64,000 bases of DNA from Azospirillum thermophilum (GCF_003130795.1 NZ_CP029352.1:722001-786000); one strand, 5' to 3'. Shown: positions 46,632 through 56,961, counted from the first letter of the stretch. Notes: generated by a model from the sequence alone, not told the origin. Numbers and translations are program-made.

Positions 46632-46872
46632 CGGCAACCTCCTCGGTGGGTGGGATGTCCGATGGTGCGTGATCGCCGGCTCGGCTCCGCAAATCCGAGA
46701 GAACTGCCGCCAATGCCCCAAGGGCGACGGTGCCGACCTGCGGCGGTCCCAACGCGTCCATCCCCAGGCAGGAGGCCGCGTCGCACATCCAGGCCGGCAG
46801 TTCGCGGGCGTTTCCTGGGCGCTCCTCCAGCCAGATCACCGGATGACCGCTGCGGACGGTTCGGCTCACCAC
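46471..46872 (-). CDS. Possible DUF5372-like companion ORF, 5' end uncertain
   Basis: The frame continues upstream of its first start codon as EYPWHPLYGQTLRVVSRTVRSGHPVIWLEE, which resembles small proteins found beside serine recombinases in rhizobia. No good start was found before a stop at about 46970, so the 5' end may be lost. The C-terminal third overlaps the small ORF at 46452-46631 in another frame and may be noncoding. Low confidence. Confidence 0.35.
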   Translation of the reverse strand: MVSRTVRSGHPVIWLEERPGNARELPAWMCDAASCLGMDALGPPQVGTVALGALAAVLSDLRSRAGDHAPSDIPPTEEVADDQTTAADEPAVAGSQRPTPERRDPGRSGVGAGGPAPGSRGRPARRGARGGRP

Positions 46873-47074
46873 CCGGAGCGTCTGCCCGTACAGCGGGTGC
46901 CACGGGTATTCGACCCGCGCCGACTCGAATCTGTATGCCGAATGATGCTCGGTCTTGGACTGGCGTCACACCGTGCCGGTGTCGCGGCCGACCGCAGCGG
47001 GATGAATGGCAGAAAAAGTGAGGAAAACCGCGGGCTTGGCTGGCCTGGACCCATGATCCGCGATACAATCGGCC
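46873..47074. other. Gap between recombinase module and IS66 copy 2
   Basis: About 200 bp including the 5' continuation of the preceding frame. No IS66 left inverted repeat (GTAAGCGG) is present, so the left end of IS66 copy 2, with its tnpA and tnpB, is missing. Confidence 0.4.
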
Positions 47075-47826
47075 ATGCGCTTCGACCTCGACAACCTGCC
47101 CACTGATCCAGCCCTGCTGCAGCAGATGGTGCGCGATTTGGCCGAGGTCGTGGAGCGCCAGAAAGCCGATCTGGCGGAGTTGGAGGCTCTGCGTCAGCAG
47201 CTCCGGCAGATGCAGCGCACCGTCTTCGGGCGCCGCTCCGAACGGCTCGATCCCGATCAGCTCGATCTCGGGTTGGAGGAGCTGGAGGCGGACATCGCCC
47301 GGGTCGAGGCCAAACTCGCAGCCCCTGAACTGGAACCGTTGGCCCCTGCGGAACCACCCAGCCGTGGCCGCGACTTGCCCGATGATCTGCCACATCACGA
47401 TCTCACGCTCGAGCCGCCCGGGCTGGAGTCCGGCGCTGGTGTTTGCCCCTGCTGCGGCGGGGCTTTGCATGAGGCCAGCGAGACGGTGGCCCGGATGATC
47501 GACTACGTGCCGGCCCAGGTGCGGGTGCTGCGCATCCGCCGGCCCAAATACGCCTGCCGCGGCTGCGGCACGCTGCATCAGGCGCCGGCCCCGGAGAAAC
47601 CGATCGCTAGGGGGATGGCGACGCCGGCGATGCTGGCGCACGTCATCACCAGCCGCTACTGCGATCATCTGCCCTTCTACCGCCAGGCGCAGATCCTGGC
47701 CCGCAACGGCTTTCCTGTTGACCGCTCGGTTCTGGCGGGCTGGGCGGGACAGGCGTGTTGGTGGCTGGAGGCGCTGCATGAGGAGTTGGCCAAGGCCCTG
47801 TTCGCCTCGGCCAAGCTGTTCGCCGA

Positions 47827-47848
47827 GCCCGAAGGGCCAGCGAAGCTA
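47827..47848 (+). repeat. 22-nt insertion in IS66 copy 2 tnpC
   Basis: GCCC-GAA-GGGC, C, AGC-GAA-GCT, A, between GCCGA and CGAC at the same catalytic codon as in copy 1. One base differs (GAA loop instead of GCA). Confidence 0.85.
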
Positions 47849-48432
47849 CGACACGCCGATGCCGACGCTGGCGCCGGGAACCGGCCGGGTGAAGACCGGA
47901 CGGCTGTGGGCCTATGCCCGCGATGACCGGCCCTGGCAGGGGCTGGACCCGCCGGCGGTGATTTACGCCTACACCAGCGATCGCAAAGGCGAACGCCCAG
48001 CCGCCCACCTGCGGGAGTTCTGCGGGGTGCTGCAGGTGGACGGTTACGCCGGGTTCGAACGGCTGGCTGCCGGCAATCGGGTCGTGCTGGCGGCCTGCTG
48101 GAGCCATGCGCGTCGACGTTTCTACGACCTGGCCGAAAACGGTTCGCCGATCGCCGCCGAGGCACTTCGCCGCATTGCCCGGCTTTACGCGATTGAAGAG
48201 CGAATCCGTGGCCGCACGGCCGATGAGCGCCGGCAGCTTCGACAAGCCGAGGCAGCTTCCCAGGTGGCGGAACTGAAGGCGTGGCTGGAGCACGAACTTC
48301 CCCGCCTGCCGGGCCGCTCCAAGCTGGCCGAGGCGATCCGCTATGCGCTCGGCCGCTGGAAGGCGCTGTGCGTCTACCTGGATGACGGCCGTGATCTTGC
48401 CCCGGTTGGGTGGACACAGGTTCACGCAGATC

Positions 48433-49281
48433 TTAGCTCGGCCTGTTCGGGGTGATGTATCCGATGGCCGAGTGGGCGCGTTGGCGATTGTAGTAGGTTT
48501 CGATGTAGGCGAACACCTCCCGGCGCGCCTGGTCGCGGGTTTCGAACCGAGTACGATGGACCAACTCGACCTTGAGAGTGTGGAAGAAGCTCTCCATGGG
48601 AGCATTATCGTAGCAGCAGCCCTTGCGCGACATGGATTGCCGCATCCCGGCCGCCTGCAACAGGTCCCGGTAATCCCGGGAGGCATACTGACTGCCGCGA
48701 TCGGAATGCTGGATGAGGCCCACGGCTGGCCGTTGACGCTGGATGGCCATGACCAGGGCGGAGGTGGCGAGTTCGGCGCGCATATGGTCGCGCATCGCCC
48801 ATCCAACGATCTTCCGGGTCGCCAAGTCGAGGAGAGCCGCCAGATACAGCCAGCCTTCAGCGGTGGGCAGGTAGGTGATGTCGGCAAGCCAGACCCGGTT
48901 GGGCTCGGCTACCTGGAAGGCCTGGCCCAGCAGATCGGGAGCGACTGGCAGGCCATGGCGGCTGTCGGTCGTGACGGGCCGGAACCGGCGTGCGGCGGCA
49001 CCCCGGATGCCGTGCCGGCGCATCAGACGCGCCACCCGGCCCCGGCTGGCGGCGACGCCCTCCGCGCGGAGGGCTGCATGCACGCGCGGGCTGCCATAGC
49101 GGCCATGGTGGTGACCATGAACACGTCGGACCTCGACCAGAAGCTGTCGGTTGGCGGCGGCCCGCTGGCTTTCCGGCCGCCCACGCCACGCGTAGTAACC
49201 GCTGGCGGACACCTCGAGCACCGAGCACATAAGCCGGGTCGGGAACTCGTCCCGGTGGTCCTCAATGAAGCGGAACCTCAT
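48433..49281 (-). CDS. IS3-family transposase OrfB, copy 1
   Basis: 282 aa. HTH_21-like start (VSASGYYAWRGRPESQRAAANRQLLVEVRRVH), then an rve integrase core with DDE: WLADITYLP, LIQHSDRGSQYAS and DNAPMESFFHTLK. Made as an OrfAB fusion by -1 frameshifting on AAAAAAG (minus strand of 49311-49317). The C-terminus ends GYITPNRPS because a run of four G near 48450 is one short of copy 2, where the end is GYITPEQAELRSA. Confidence 0.93.
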   Translation of the reverse strand: MRFRFIEDHRDEFPTRLMCSVLEVSASGYYAWRGRPESQRAAANRQLLVEVRRVHGHHHGRYGSPRVHAALRAEGVAASRGRVARLMRRHGIRGAAARRFRPVTTDSRHGLPVAPDLLGQAFQVAEPNRVWLADITYLPTAEGWLYLAALLDLATRKIVGWAMRDHMRAELATSALVMAIQRQRPAVGLIQHSDRGSQYASRDYRDLLQAAGMRQSMSRKGCCYDNAPMESFFHTLKVELVHRTRFETRDQARREVFAYIETYYNRQRAHSAIGYITPNRPS

Positions 49282-49601
49282 CTCAGTGTTTCCGAGAAGA
49301 TGCTGATGGCCTTTTTTAAAATGTCGCGTTCCTGCCGGACGCGCTCCAGCTCGCGTCGCAGCCTCGCGATCTCCGCCGTCTGCTCATCCGGCTTGGCCGG
49401 CATGGCCGTGTCGGATACGGCAGGGGAACCAGACCGTGGGCGCGGCGGGTGGCCTTGGGCTACCCGCCGCCAGTTCCGCAGCACCGAGGCCTGCAGGCCC
49501 AACTCCCGCGCCACATGCTCCAGGGGCCGACCGCTCGCTTCCAGCAGGGCAACAGCCTCACGCTTGAACTCGTCCGTGAAGGATCGCCTCGTCTTCGTCA
49601 T
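49278..49601 (-). CDS. IS3-family OrfA, copy 1
   Basis: 107 aa. KTRRSFTDEFKREAVALLEASGRPLEHVARELGLQASVLRNWRR is the HTH, and EQTAEIARLRRELERVRQERDILKKAISIFS the leucine-zipper-like coil. The slippery AAAAAAG lies over ILKKA. Overlaps orfB by four bases. Confidence 0.93.
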   Translation of the reverse strand: MTKTRRSFTDEFKREAVALLEASGRPLEHVARELGLQASVLRNWRRVAQGHPPRPRSGSPAVSDTAMPAKPDEQTAEIARLRRELERVRQERDILKKAISIFSETLR

Positions 49602-49925
49602 CAGACACCTTCCCGCTCCACTCGGAGCTTAGCTGAGATGTCCACCGAACCGAGGCAAGATCACCGGGTGGAGATGGATACCAACACGGTGGAGCGCTGC
49701 ATCAGACCGGTAGCCATCGGCCGGAAGAATAGCCTCTTCGCCGGCTCGGAGGGCGGTGGCCATCGCTGGGCGGTGATCGCCTCGCTGGTTGAGACCTGCA
49801 AGCTCAACGGCGTCGAGCCGTTCGCCTATCTGCGCGACGTCCTGGAGCGCATGGTGAACGGCTACTCCGCCGCACGCCTTGCCGATCTGCTCCCCTGGAA
49901 CTGGAAGCCCGCCGTCAACGCCTGA

Positions 49926-50099
49926 TCCGGTGCGATCACGCTCCGCTTACGATGCATCCTTCTCGGCCAGTCAGCACGGATTTCCCTCTTGCGCCCGAGG
50001 GGCCGTCCACACATGGTTTCTTCGACGGTCAACGCTGTTCACCGGTATTTGGTGAAAGGGCCGTCCACCACATCACCTCACCTCACGGGTTGGGGCACG
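49926..50099. other. IS66 right end and short repeats before the RTX gene
   Basis: The IS66 copy 2 end is at 49950. Beyond it GGGCCGTCCAC occurs twice (about 50000 and 50057), with TTCACC...GGTGAA between them as a small hairpin. It may act as a terminator for the RTX gene on the minus strand. Confidence 0.4.
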
Positions 50100-53000
50100 T
50101 CAGCCGAACCAGCGGCTGACGTCGCCGGTCCGGCCGAGGATGGTGACGCTGGAGCCGGGGCGCAGGTCCAGGATGGTGCTGCCACCCGACACCCGGGCCG
50201 ACGCGATCACCGTGGCGAGCCCGATCGACGGGTCCGACAGCGCCAGCCGGTCGACGCCCGGCACGAAGTCGGCCACCGCCACGGTGCCGGAGGCGGCGCC
50301 GAAAACGAAGAGGTCCGCTCCCTCGCCACCCCAGCCGATGTCGTTTCCCTGGTCGAGGAACAGCAGGTCGTCGCCATCCCCCCGACCAGAATGTCGGCCC
50401 CGGCTCCGCCAAAGATCGTGTCGTTGCCGGTGCCGCCGAACAGCGTGTCGTCGCCCTCGCCGCCGTCCAGCGCGTCGGCCCCGGAGCCGCCGTCGGCCAC
50501 GTCGTTGCCGCCGCCGAGCACCAGAAGGTCGCTGCCCGACCCGCCGAAGACCGTGTCGCTGCCGGCGCCGCCGAACAGCGTGTCGTCGCCCTCGCCGCCG
50601 TCCAGCGCGTCGGCCCCGAGCCCGCCGTCGGCCACGTCGTTGCCGCTGCCGAGCACCAGGATGTCGTCGCCCGCCCCGCCGAAGACGGTGTCGTCGCCCT
50701 CCTCGGCGAACAGCACGTCGTTGTCCTCGTTTCCGTCGGCCAGGTCGTTGCCGCCGCCGAGGGCGATGAGGTCGTTGCCGGTCCCGCCCGACACGGCGTC
50801 CGCGCCGGCACCGCCGGACAGCCGGTCCTCGCCGGAGCCGCCGAACAGGGTGTCCTCGCCCTCGCCGCCGTCGATGACGTCGTTCCCCGAACCGCCATCC
50901 AGCATGTCCAGGCCGCCGCCGCCGAAGACGGTGTCGTTGCCGGCGCCCATCCCGACCCTCTGCGCGGCATCGTCGCCGTAGAGCCGGTTGTCGCCCGCCC
51001 CGCCGGTGACGATGGCCGGCCCCATGACGAAGGCGAAGTCGATCTCGTCCAACTGCAGCACCGTCCCGACCGGCAGCCCGCCGGCGTCGATCAGCAGCGC
51101 CTCCGCAGCGCCGGTGCCGCGGAGCGCGACGGGGGCCGTCGCGCTGCCCTGCGGGGCGGTCGGCACGATGGAGCGCACGGTGAGACCGCTCGGCCCGGCC
51201 GGCGAGGCGAAGGCGGCGGCGATGGCCGCGGCCAGCCCGCTCCCGCCGCCGCTCGCGGCGACGCGTTCCTGCAGCACTCCCGCCAGGACCGCGGCCGCCT
51301 GCGCCGGGGTCTGCGGCGCCTCCGGCCCGGTCGCCGTCAGGGACAGCCCCGCCGGCAGCGCCGCGGCCAGCAGCGGCGTCGTGCCGTCCGACGCGGTCCC
51401 GCCGGTCAGGGACAGCGGCACCGGCGCCGTGCCGCCGGGGGGAACCGCAACGCTGAGCGTCTGCCGGCCGGCGGCGTCGGTCGTCATCTCGACCGCCGCC
51501 TGCGGGCCGTTGCCGTCCCCCACCGCCAGGAAGCGGGAGACCACGTCCGTCGCCGCCGAGGTGGTGCCGCTGGACGGATCGACCGCCACCAGCAGGAAGT
51601 CGTTGTAGCCGCCGGAGGCCAGCGGCACGGACAGGCTGAAGGCGGTCTCCCCCGCAGCCAGCGTGACGGATCCCGCCAGGGCCTCGCCGCTGTCCAGCCG
51701 GCCGTTGTTGTCGGCGTCACGGTAGACCTCCACCCGCGATCCGGCGGCGGCGCTGCCGGTCAGCCGGACGGCCGTGGCGTCATAGGTGACAGCGCCCAGC
51801 GCCGGGGCGGGCATGCCGACGACGAGGCGCGCCGTCGATGGGGCGGAGTTCAGGCTGCCCACCGCCGCGTCCACCAGAACATAGGTGACGGTCGCGGTGC
51901 CGAGATGGCCGGCGGCCGGCGTGAAGCGCAGGTCGGCGCCGCCGGCCGCCAGGGGCAGCACCGTCCCGGCCGGCCCCAGCAGGATGGCGGACCCGTCGGC
52001 CGCGGCGAGCGTGCCGCCGCTCACCGCCAGGATGCGCATGCCGGCGGGCGGCACGCCGTCCGGATCGCTCAGCACGGCCGGCGCGATGCGCAGGTTGGCG
52101 GCGGCCGGCCGGCTGTCGCGGATGACCGCGGCGGCCCCGCCGTCCGGGGCGGTCGCCGCCACGTCGCCGCCCGCCGCCGGCAGGGCGGCGACCGGCAGGG
52201 TCAGGGTGCCGCTGCGGTCCGGCAGGGCGGGATCGGCGAAGTCGGCCTCCAGCCGGATGGTCGCCACGGTGGCGCCGGGGACGGGCGTCATCGTCAGGGT
52301 CGCCAGGACCCGGCCGACCGCGCTAGCGGCCCCGCCCAGCGCCATCGCGCCGTTGCCGAGGTCGGTGACCTGCACCCCGGCGACGGCGGACAGGGCCAGG
52401 ACGGCGCCGGCCGGCGTCAGCCGCACCGTCACCTGCCCGTCGTCCGGGTTCTCCAGCCGCAGGCCGGACAGTGCGGCCGTCTGCCCGACGATCAGCGCGT
52501 CCAGCCGCGGCAGGGTCAGGGAGGTGCCGTTCAGCAGGGCGAAGCTGGCGCTCGCGGTGGCCGGAACGGTGCGGGCGTCGCCATCCTCCACCCGGGCCGT
52601 CAGGGTGGCGGTTCCGGCCGTGCCCGCGGTGAAGCCGAGGGTGGCGAGGGTGGCGTTGATCGCGGCGGCCGGCCCGCCGATGGTCAGGCCGCCGGCCCCG
52701 TCGGCGGTCACCGCCGCCCCGGCCGCCGCCGCGGCCGACAGGGTGCCGCCGGTGACGCCCAGCCGCAGGGTCAGGCTGTCCCCGTCGGCGTCCGCCACGC
52801 TCAATCCCGGCAGGAGCGCCGTCGTGCCGGCCAGCATGTTGGGCAGCGCCGGCAGGGTCACGGTCGGGGAATTCAGCAGCGTCAGCGCGATGCTGCCGCC
52901 GGCGTCCGGCGTCGCGGGATCGCCGTCGGAGACGGTGACGCCGATCGAGGCGGCGGTCCGCCCGGCCGTCCCGGTGAAGCCCAGCGTCGCCAGCGAGGCG

Positions 53001-54805
53001 TTGACCTGCGCCACGCTGCCGCTCACCGTCGTGACGCCGGCCAGGGTGGCGACGGTGGCCGGTCCGCCCACGGTCAGGCTGCCGTTGAGCGGCGTCAGGG
53101 TCACGGTGACGGCCGCGCTGTCCCCGTCGGCGACGGACAGGCCGGGGATCGCGGTCGGGCTGCCGGCCAGCAGGGTCAGGGAGGCCGGCGCGCTCAGCCG
53201 CGGATCGACCGGGTCCTCGTTGCGGATGGTGCCGGTGGCGGAGGCGGTGGCGATGACGGCGCCGCCCGGGTTGGACAGGGTGACGGTGAAGCCTTCGTCG
53301 CTCTCCACGGCCGTGTCGCCGGCGACCTGGACGGTGATGGTCTTGCTGGTCTCTCCCGGCGCGAAGCTGACCGTGCCGGAGGGCAGAACGCCACCGGTGA
53401 AGTCCGCGGCGTCGGCCGCGCTCGGACCGCTTCCGGTCACCGCATAGGCGACCGAGGAACTGCCGGTGGTGTCGCCGGAGCGGGTGACGGTGAAGGTGAA
53501 GGCAGTCGGTCCGTTGTCGCCTTCCGCCTTGGAGGCATCGGCGGCGGCGATGGTCAGGACGGCGGTCGCTCGGGTGTCCGACAGCAGGACCGGCGGCGCC
53601 GTCCCGAAGCGGGCGAACTCGACGCCGGTCAGCGTGGTGGTTCCGCTGCTGCCAACCACCCGGACGGTACCGTCCGCTTCCACTGTGACGGTGTAGGCCG
53701 AGCGCTCGCCATCGAAGACCGCAATGTCGGTGCCGGCGCCACCCTGCAGAACGTCGTTGCCCGGCCCGCCGACCAGGCTGTCGTCGCCGTCGCCGCCGTC
53801 CAGCGTGTCGTCGCCGTCCTCGCCGTACAGCGTGTCGTTGCCCTCGTCGCCATAGAGCTGGTCCTTGCCGGTCCAGCCGTACAGCACATCGTCGCCGAGG
53901 TTGCCGTGGAGCAGGTCGTCGCCGCCCTGCCCGAACAGGGCATCGTTGCCCTCCATGCCGTAGACCCGGTCGTCGCCGTCGAGCGCGAAGATGGTGTCCG
54001 CCCCGGCGAGCCCGACCAGAAGGTCGCTGTCCATGGTGGGGGCCAGATTGACGCCCAGTACCGAGAGATGGACCTGCGGGTCGCTGCCGAAGCGGACATA
54101 TTCGACGTCATGCAGGCTGTCGACGCCGTCGGGCTTGTAGACCAGATAGTCGGTCGGCCCCGGCCGGAGAATGAGATAGGAGGTCCAGGGGCCGGCATAA
54201 ACGACGACGTCGTCTCCGGCGCCGCCGTCCAGCGTGTCGTTGCCGCTGCCGCTGTCCAGCGTGTCATTGCCGTCACCGCCGAACAGCTGGTCGTGGTCGG
54301 CACCGCCCTGCAGCAGATCGTTGCCCGCGCCGCCATACAGCCAGTCGCGGCCGGCGTTGCCGGTCAGCGTGTCGTCCCCGCCGTTGCCGACGATCAGGTC
54401 GCTGGAGCTGTTGCCGGTCAGCGTATCGTTGACCGCCCCTCCGATCAGGCCTGGCGCATAATCAAGAGTCAGAAAATTGACGTTTTGATCAGAAAAATAG
54501 TACTTATCCGTTAGCAGATAGTACCAGTTGTCCAAAGCGGCAAGAGGATCGCTACCTCCCTCCTTGACCCTAAGCACCAATCCGCCATCATAGAAGCCAA
54601 AGTAGTAGGTCGTCGACCAGCCGCTGGGAGCATTCTGAAGCGACACCCTCTCGTCGTAGCGGAACACGCCGTCATCGGTGGTGCCAGCCCGCTCCAAGAT
54701 AGTGAAGCCGTTTTGCCGGGCTCCAGTTCTGTTTGGCGTGATTGTGGCGATGCCATTTCTATAATTTATATCGTAAACGTAAAGACCAGTAAAGGATGCA
54801 ACCAT
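50100..54805 (-). CDS. Giant RTX / Calx-beta secreted protein, one frame break near the C-terminus
   Basis: About 1568 aa. After ~120 residues come RTX repeats (DTLTGNSSSDLIVGNGGDDTLTGNAGRD..., ~120-200 and ~265-350), a Calx-beta domain (~415-510: DGPTAFTFTVTRSGDTTGSSSVAYAVTG), repeated Ig/cadherin-like modules rich in Ala/Gly/Thr (~520-1250), then a second RTX block to the end. RTX nonapeptides bind Ca2+ outside the cell, and the C-terminal part is a type I secretion signal. At 50378-50383 a C6 run shifts the frame; one more C joins it to VAVADFVPGVDRLALSDP and the stop at 50100. No secretion genes are nearby. Probably a surface adhesin. Confidence 0.88.
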
Positions 54806-55524
54806 ATATCATCACCGTCTGTTTTTTTGACGACAGGTCTTATTTCCATCAAGGAGCAACGATTTGTTTTCTTTTTATTTTATGGATTGCTTAGAGCGTT
54901 ACGCTGAATTGGTGCCGGAAAACACAAGATTTATTTCCTCCCTCTAAGGCGTTATTCGGAGGGTGGAAGCTGTGCCGACAGCAGATCTAGCTCAGGGTAG
55001 CCCGCTGCCATATCCGATCGAAAAGGCCGCAGCCACACGCTTTTCACGGGAAACCGGGAGTGTGTCATGCTGTTCTGATCGGTGTCGAGAAAGACTCCAT
55101 TGCTCGGGAAGGACCTGCGAGTCCTTGAGCGTGGGTTTTGTAGACCGTAATGACGATTATTACCGCTCGTTCCGAAATTGCGCGCGGCGCCACCAAACCT
55201 AAGAGCAGTGGCCAACGCTTCCCTCAAACATGCCGGACACGATGGTGTCCATGGGTCCTCTAGGGGCCGATACGACCAGCATTGACCGTCATCTGGACTT
55301 CAAATCCGCCTTCCCGTTTGCGAGCGTGTTGAGACAGGATGTCACCTCCGCGCCTGCGCTGCTCCATATGCTTGCTTAAGGTCAGTGTAGTAGCTCAGGA
55401 TTGCACAAGTCCAGGTGGCGTCGTTGCCGAATTGTAGCCAAATGCGACAAAGTGCCGCTGGACTCTGTTATAAAATCCTAACATTTAATTATATTCGCAG
55501 CCGCTTGCCTGAGGCGCCTTCAGC
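54806..55524. other. Region without recognisable gene
   Basis: About 720 bp. The part next to the RTX gene (54806-54900) is AT-rich (TTTGTTTTCTTTTTATTTTATGG) and probably holds its promoter. Further right there is only a small hairpin (AAGGAC 55109-55114 with GTCCTT 55121-55126) and short frames without family signal. Confidence 0.45.
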
Positions 55525-55539
55525 GGCTCTGTTGCAAAG

Positions 55540-55818
55540 TTGGCCGGCACGCGGCGGAATGGCTGGACGCTGTTGGGAGCCAAGCCGTGTCGGCCTATTA
55601 AGGGGCGCCACTTCGAGGGTGAGATCGTGCTCTGGGCGGTGCGCTGGTACTGCCGATACGGCATCAGCTACCGTGATCTCGAGCAGATGATGGCCGAGCG
55701 CGGCGTCACGGTCGATCATTCAACGATCTACCGCTGGGTGCAGAAGTACGCGCCGGAGATCGAGAAGCGGCTACGCTGGCAGTGGCGCTGCACACGGTCA
55801 ACCAGCTGGCGGGTCGAC
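55540..55818 (+). pseudogene. IS6 transposase N-terminal fragment
   Basis: [65 protein letters not shown] is the typical IS6/IS26 start including its HTH. It runs to STSWRVD and then, at the GTCGAC at 55813-55818, into antisense rplB. Confidence 0.9.
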
Positions 55819-56002
55819 AGACGCGCTTGTGACCGCCGCCCATCCGGCGCGCGGTGATGCGGCCGGTGTTGTTGCGGCCACCGGACTTGGTCAGGCCCTG
55901 GGTGAGGGTCTTGACCGGCTTGCCCTTCCACAGCTCCGAGCGGTCGACGATGACCAGCTGGCGGAGCGACGGCGTAATCGGGCGGTATTGCTTCAGAGCC
56001 AT
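55819..56002 (-). pseudogene. rplB: Ribosomal protein L2, N-terminal fragment
   Basis: [27 protein letters not shown]..., then [18 protein letters not shown]: the first ~61 residues of L2, with the rest lost at the junction with the IS6 transposase. L2 is normally ~275 residues, so this is non-functional. It follows rplW by 16 bp, the native ribosomal operon order. Confidence 0.9.
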
Positions 56003-56018
56003 CGGATCACACTCCCGC

Positions 56019-56336
56019 TCAGATGCCCGTGGTCACGTCGATCTTGTTACCCTCGGCGAGGGTGACGACGGCCTTCTTGAAGTCCGAGCGACGGCCGATG
56101 GTGCCGCGGAAACGCTTGGTCTTGCCCTTGGTGATCAGGGTGTTGACCGCGGTAACCTTCACATTGAACAGGCCCTCGACGGCCGCCTTGATCTCCGGCG
56201 TGGAGGCCATCAGCGGAACGCGGAAGGTGACCTGGTTATGCTCCGAGGCCATCGTCGACTTCTCGGTGATGACAGGAGCCAGAATCAGATCGTACATCCG
56301 CTCCCGGCTCACCGCAGGTTTCGACTGCTTGCTCAT
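56019..56336 (-). CDS. rplW: Ribosomal protein L23, apparently complete extra copy
   Basis: 105 aa: [66 protein letters not shown] is the full L23 fold, and [19 protein letters not shown] its end. L23 sits at the ribosome exit tunnel and docks SRP and trigger factor. Directly before the ATG is TGAA, which looks like the stop of rplD, where the ribosomal segment ends. Neither the S10 operon promoter nor other members are present, so expression is doubtful. A functional copy should exist elsewhere in the genome. Confidence 0.9.
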   Translation of the reverse strand: MSKQSKPAVSRERMYDLILAPVITEKSTMASEHNQVTFRVPLMASTPEIKAAVEGLFNVKVTAVNTLITKGKTKRFRGTIGRRSDFKKAVVTLAEGNKIDVTTGI

Positions 56337-56341
56337 TTCAG

Positions 56342-56449
56342 ATGCGGGGCGAGGCGCGCCTCGTCGAACGCGCCTTCAACGTCGGACCCTGCGTGCTCAC
56401 CGAGGCCGTACAGTTCATCAGCCAGCAGCTCGAACCCCAGGACGCATAG
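56342..56449 (+). pseudogene. IS6 transposase C-terminal fragment
   Basis: [35 protein letters not shown] then a stop, 61 bp before the right IS6 end. It is in the same orientation as the N-terminal fragment, so the ribosomal segment replaced the middle. Confidence 0.6.
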
Positions 56450-56511
56450 CGTCGGCGGTGATGCCCGTAATCATCATCTCGCGCCTGCCGACAAACTATG
56501 CAACAGAGCCC

Positions 56512-56961
56512 ATCAATATGCTGAACAAGGTGCCAAAGACGCACCAGCCGGCGATGAAGACCGACCTGAAGGAGATCTGGATGGCGGCCGATCGCGCCTC
56601 GGCCACGGCGGCGCCGACCACCTTCGAGAAGAGATACCCGGCCAAGGACGCCAAGGCGGTGGACTGTCTGAGCAGGGACCGCGACGCGCTGCTCGCCTTC
56701 TACGCTTTCCCCGCTGAGCACTGGGCCCGTGCGGGCGCCAATCCGATCGAAAGCGTGTTGGGCATGGTCCGGCACCGCACGGTGCGGGCCAAGGGGGCGC
56801 TGCCGCAGGACACTGCCAAGCTGATGGTCTTCAAGCTGATCTCCGCCGCCAAGACCTGGCGCCGGCTGAACGGCGAAACCCTGTTGCCCAAGGTGATCCG
56901 AGGCGTCACCTTCCGCGACGGCGTCGAGGTCACCGACGCCACGGCACAGGACGCCGCCTGA
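56512..56961 (+). pseudogene. IS256-family transposase C-terminal fragment
   Basis: MLNKVPKTHQPAMKTDLKEIWMAADRASA, then LSRDRDALLAFYAFPAEHW, NPIESVLGMVRHRTVRAKGALPQDTAKLMVFKLISAAKTWRRLNG and VIRGVTFRDGVEV are standard IS256 (mutator-type) motifs. About the first half is missing; it begins right at the IS6 end, so the IS6 event probably removed it. Distinct from the relic at 31242. Confidence 0.9.

Larger units (their letters stand above)
48392..49663 (-). mobile_element. IS3-family element, copy 1
   Basis: 1272 bp with ends TGATCTTGCC and GGCAAGATCA (inner bases less exact). The duplicated target CCG lies at 48389-48391 and 49664-49666, and removing the element restores the IS66 tnpC frame at D-D-G-R. 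It encodes orfA and orfB on the minus strand. It is nearly identical to copy 2 at 59641-60913. Confidence 0.93.
47075..49925 (+). pseudogene. IS66 transposase TnpC, copy 2, interrupted by 22-nt insertion and by IS3
   Basis: The reading starts MRFDLDNLPTDPALLQQMVRDLAEVVERQ, with LRQMQRTVFGRRSERLDPDQLDLGLEELEADI and a CPCCGG / YACRGCG zinc region. At 47827-47848 the 22-nt insertion splits the catalytic Asp codon; coding resumes as TPMPTLAPGTGRVKTGRLWAYARDDRPW. At 48391 it is cut by an IS3 element, and the last third (RVEMDTNTVERCIRPVAIGRKNSLFAGSEGGGHRWAVIASLVETCKLNG) continues at 49664 to the stop. The right IS66 end (CTCCGCTTAC) is at 49950. It is a different IS66 lineage from copy 1. Confidence 0.88.
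55525..56510. mobile_element. IS6-type element with its centre replaced by ribosomal DNA
   Basis: Left end GGCTCTGTTGCAAAGTTGG at 55525; right end is its near-inverse, ATGCAACAGAGCC, at 56510. Inside are the N-terminal part of an IS6 transposase, then rplB' and rplW on the opposite strand, then the transposase C-terminus. No 8-bp duplication in the flanks. 986 bp in all, normal for an IS6 element in size. Confidence 0.75.

Noticed and set aside
51885..54514. 520- and 869-aa plus-strand frames opposite the RTX gene
   Set aside because: Antisense of low-complexity Gly/Ala/Asp coding; no start site or motif support.
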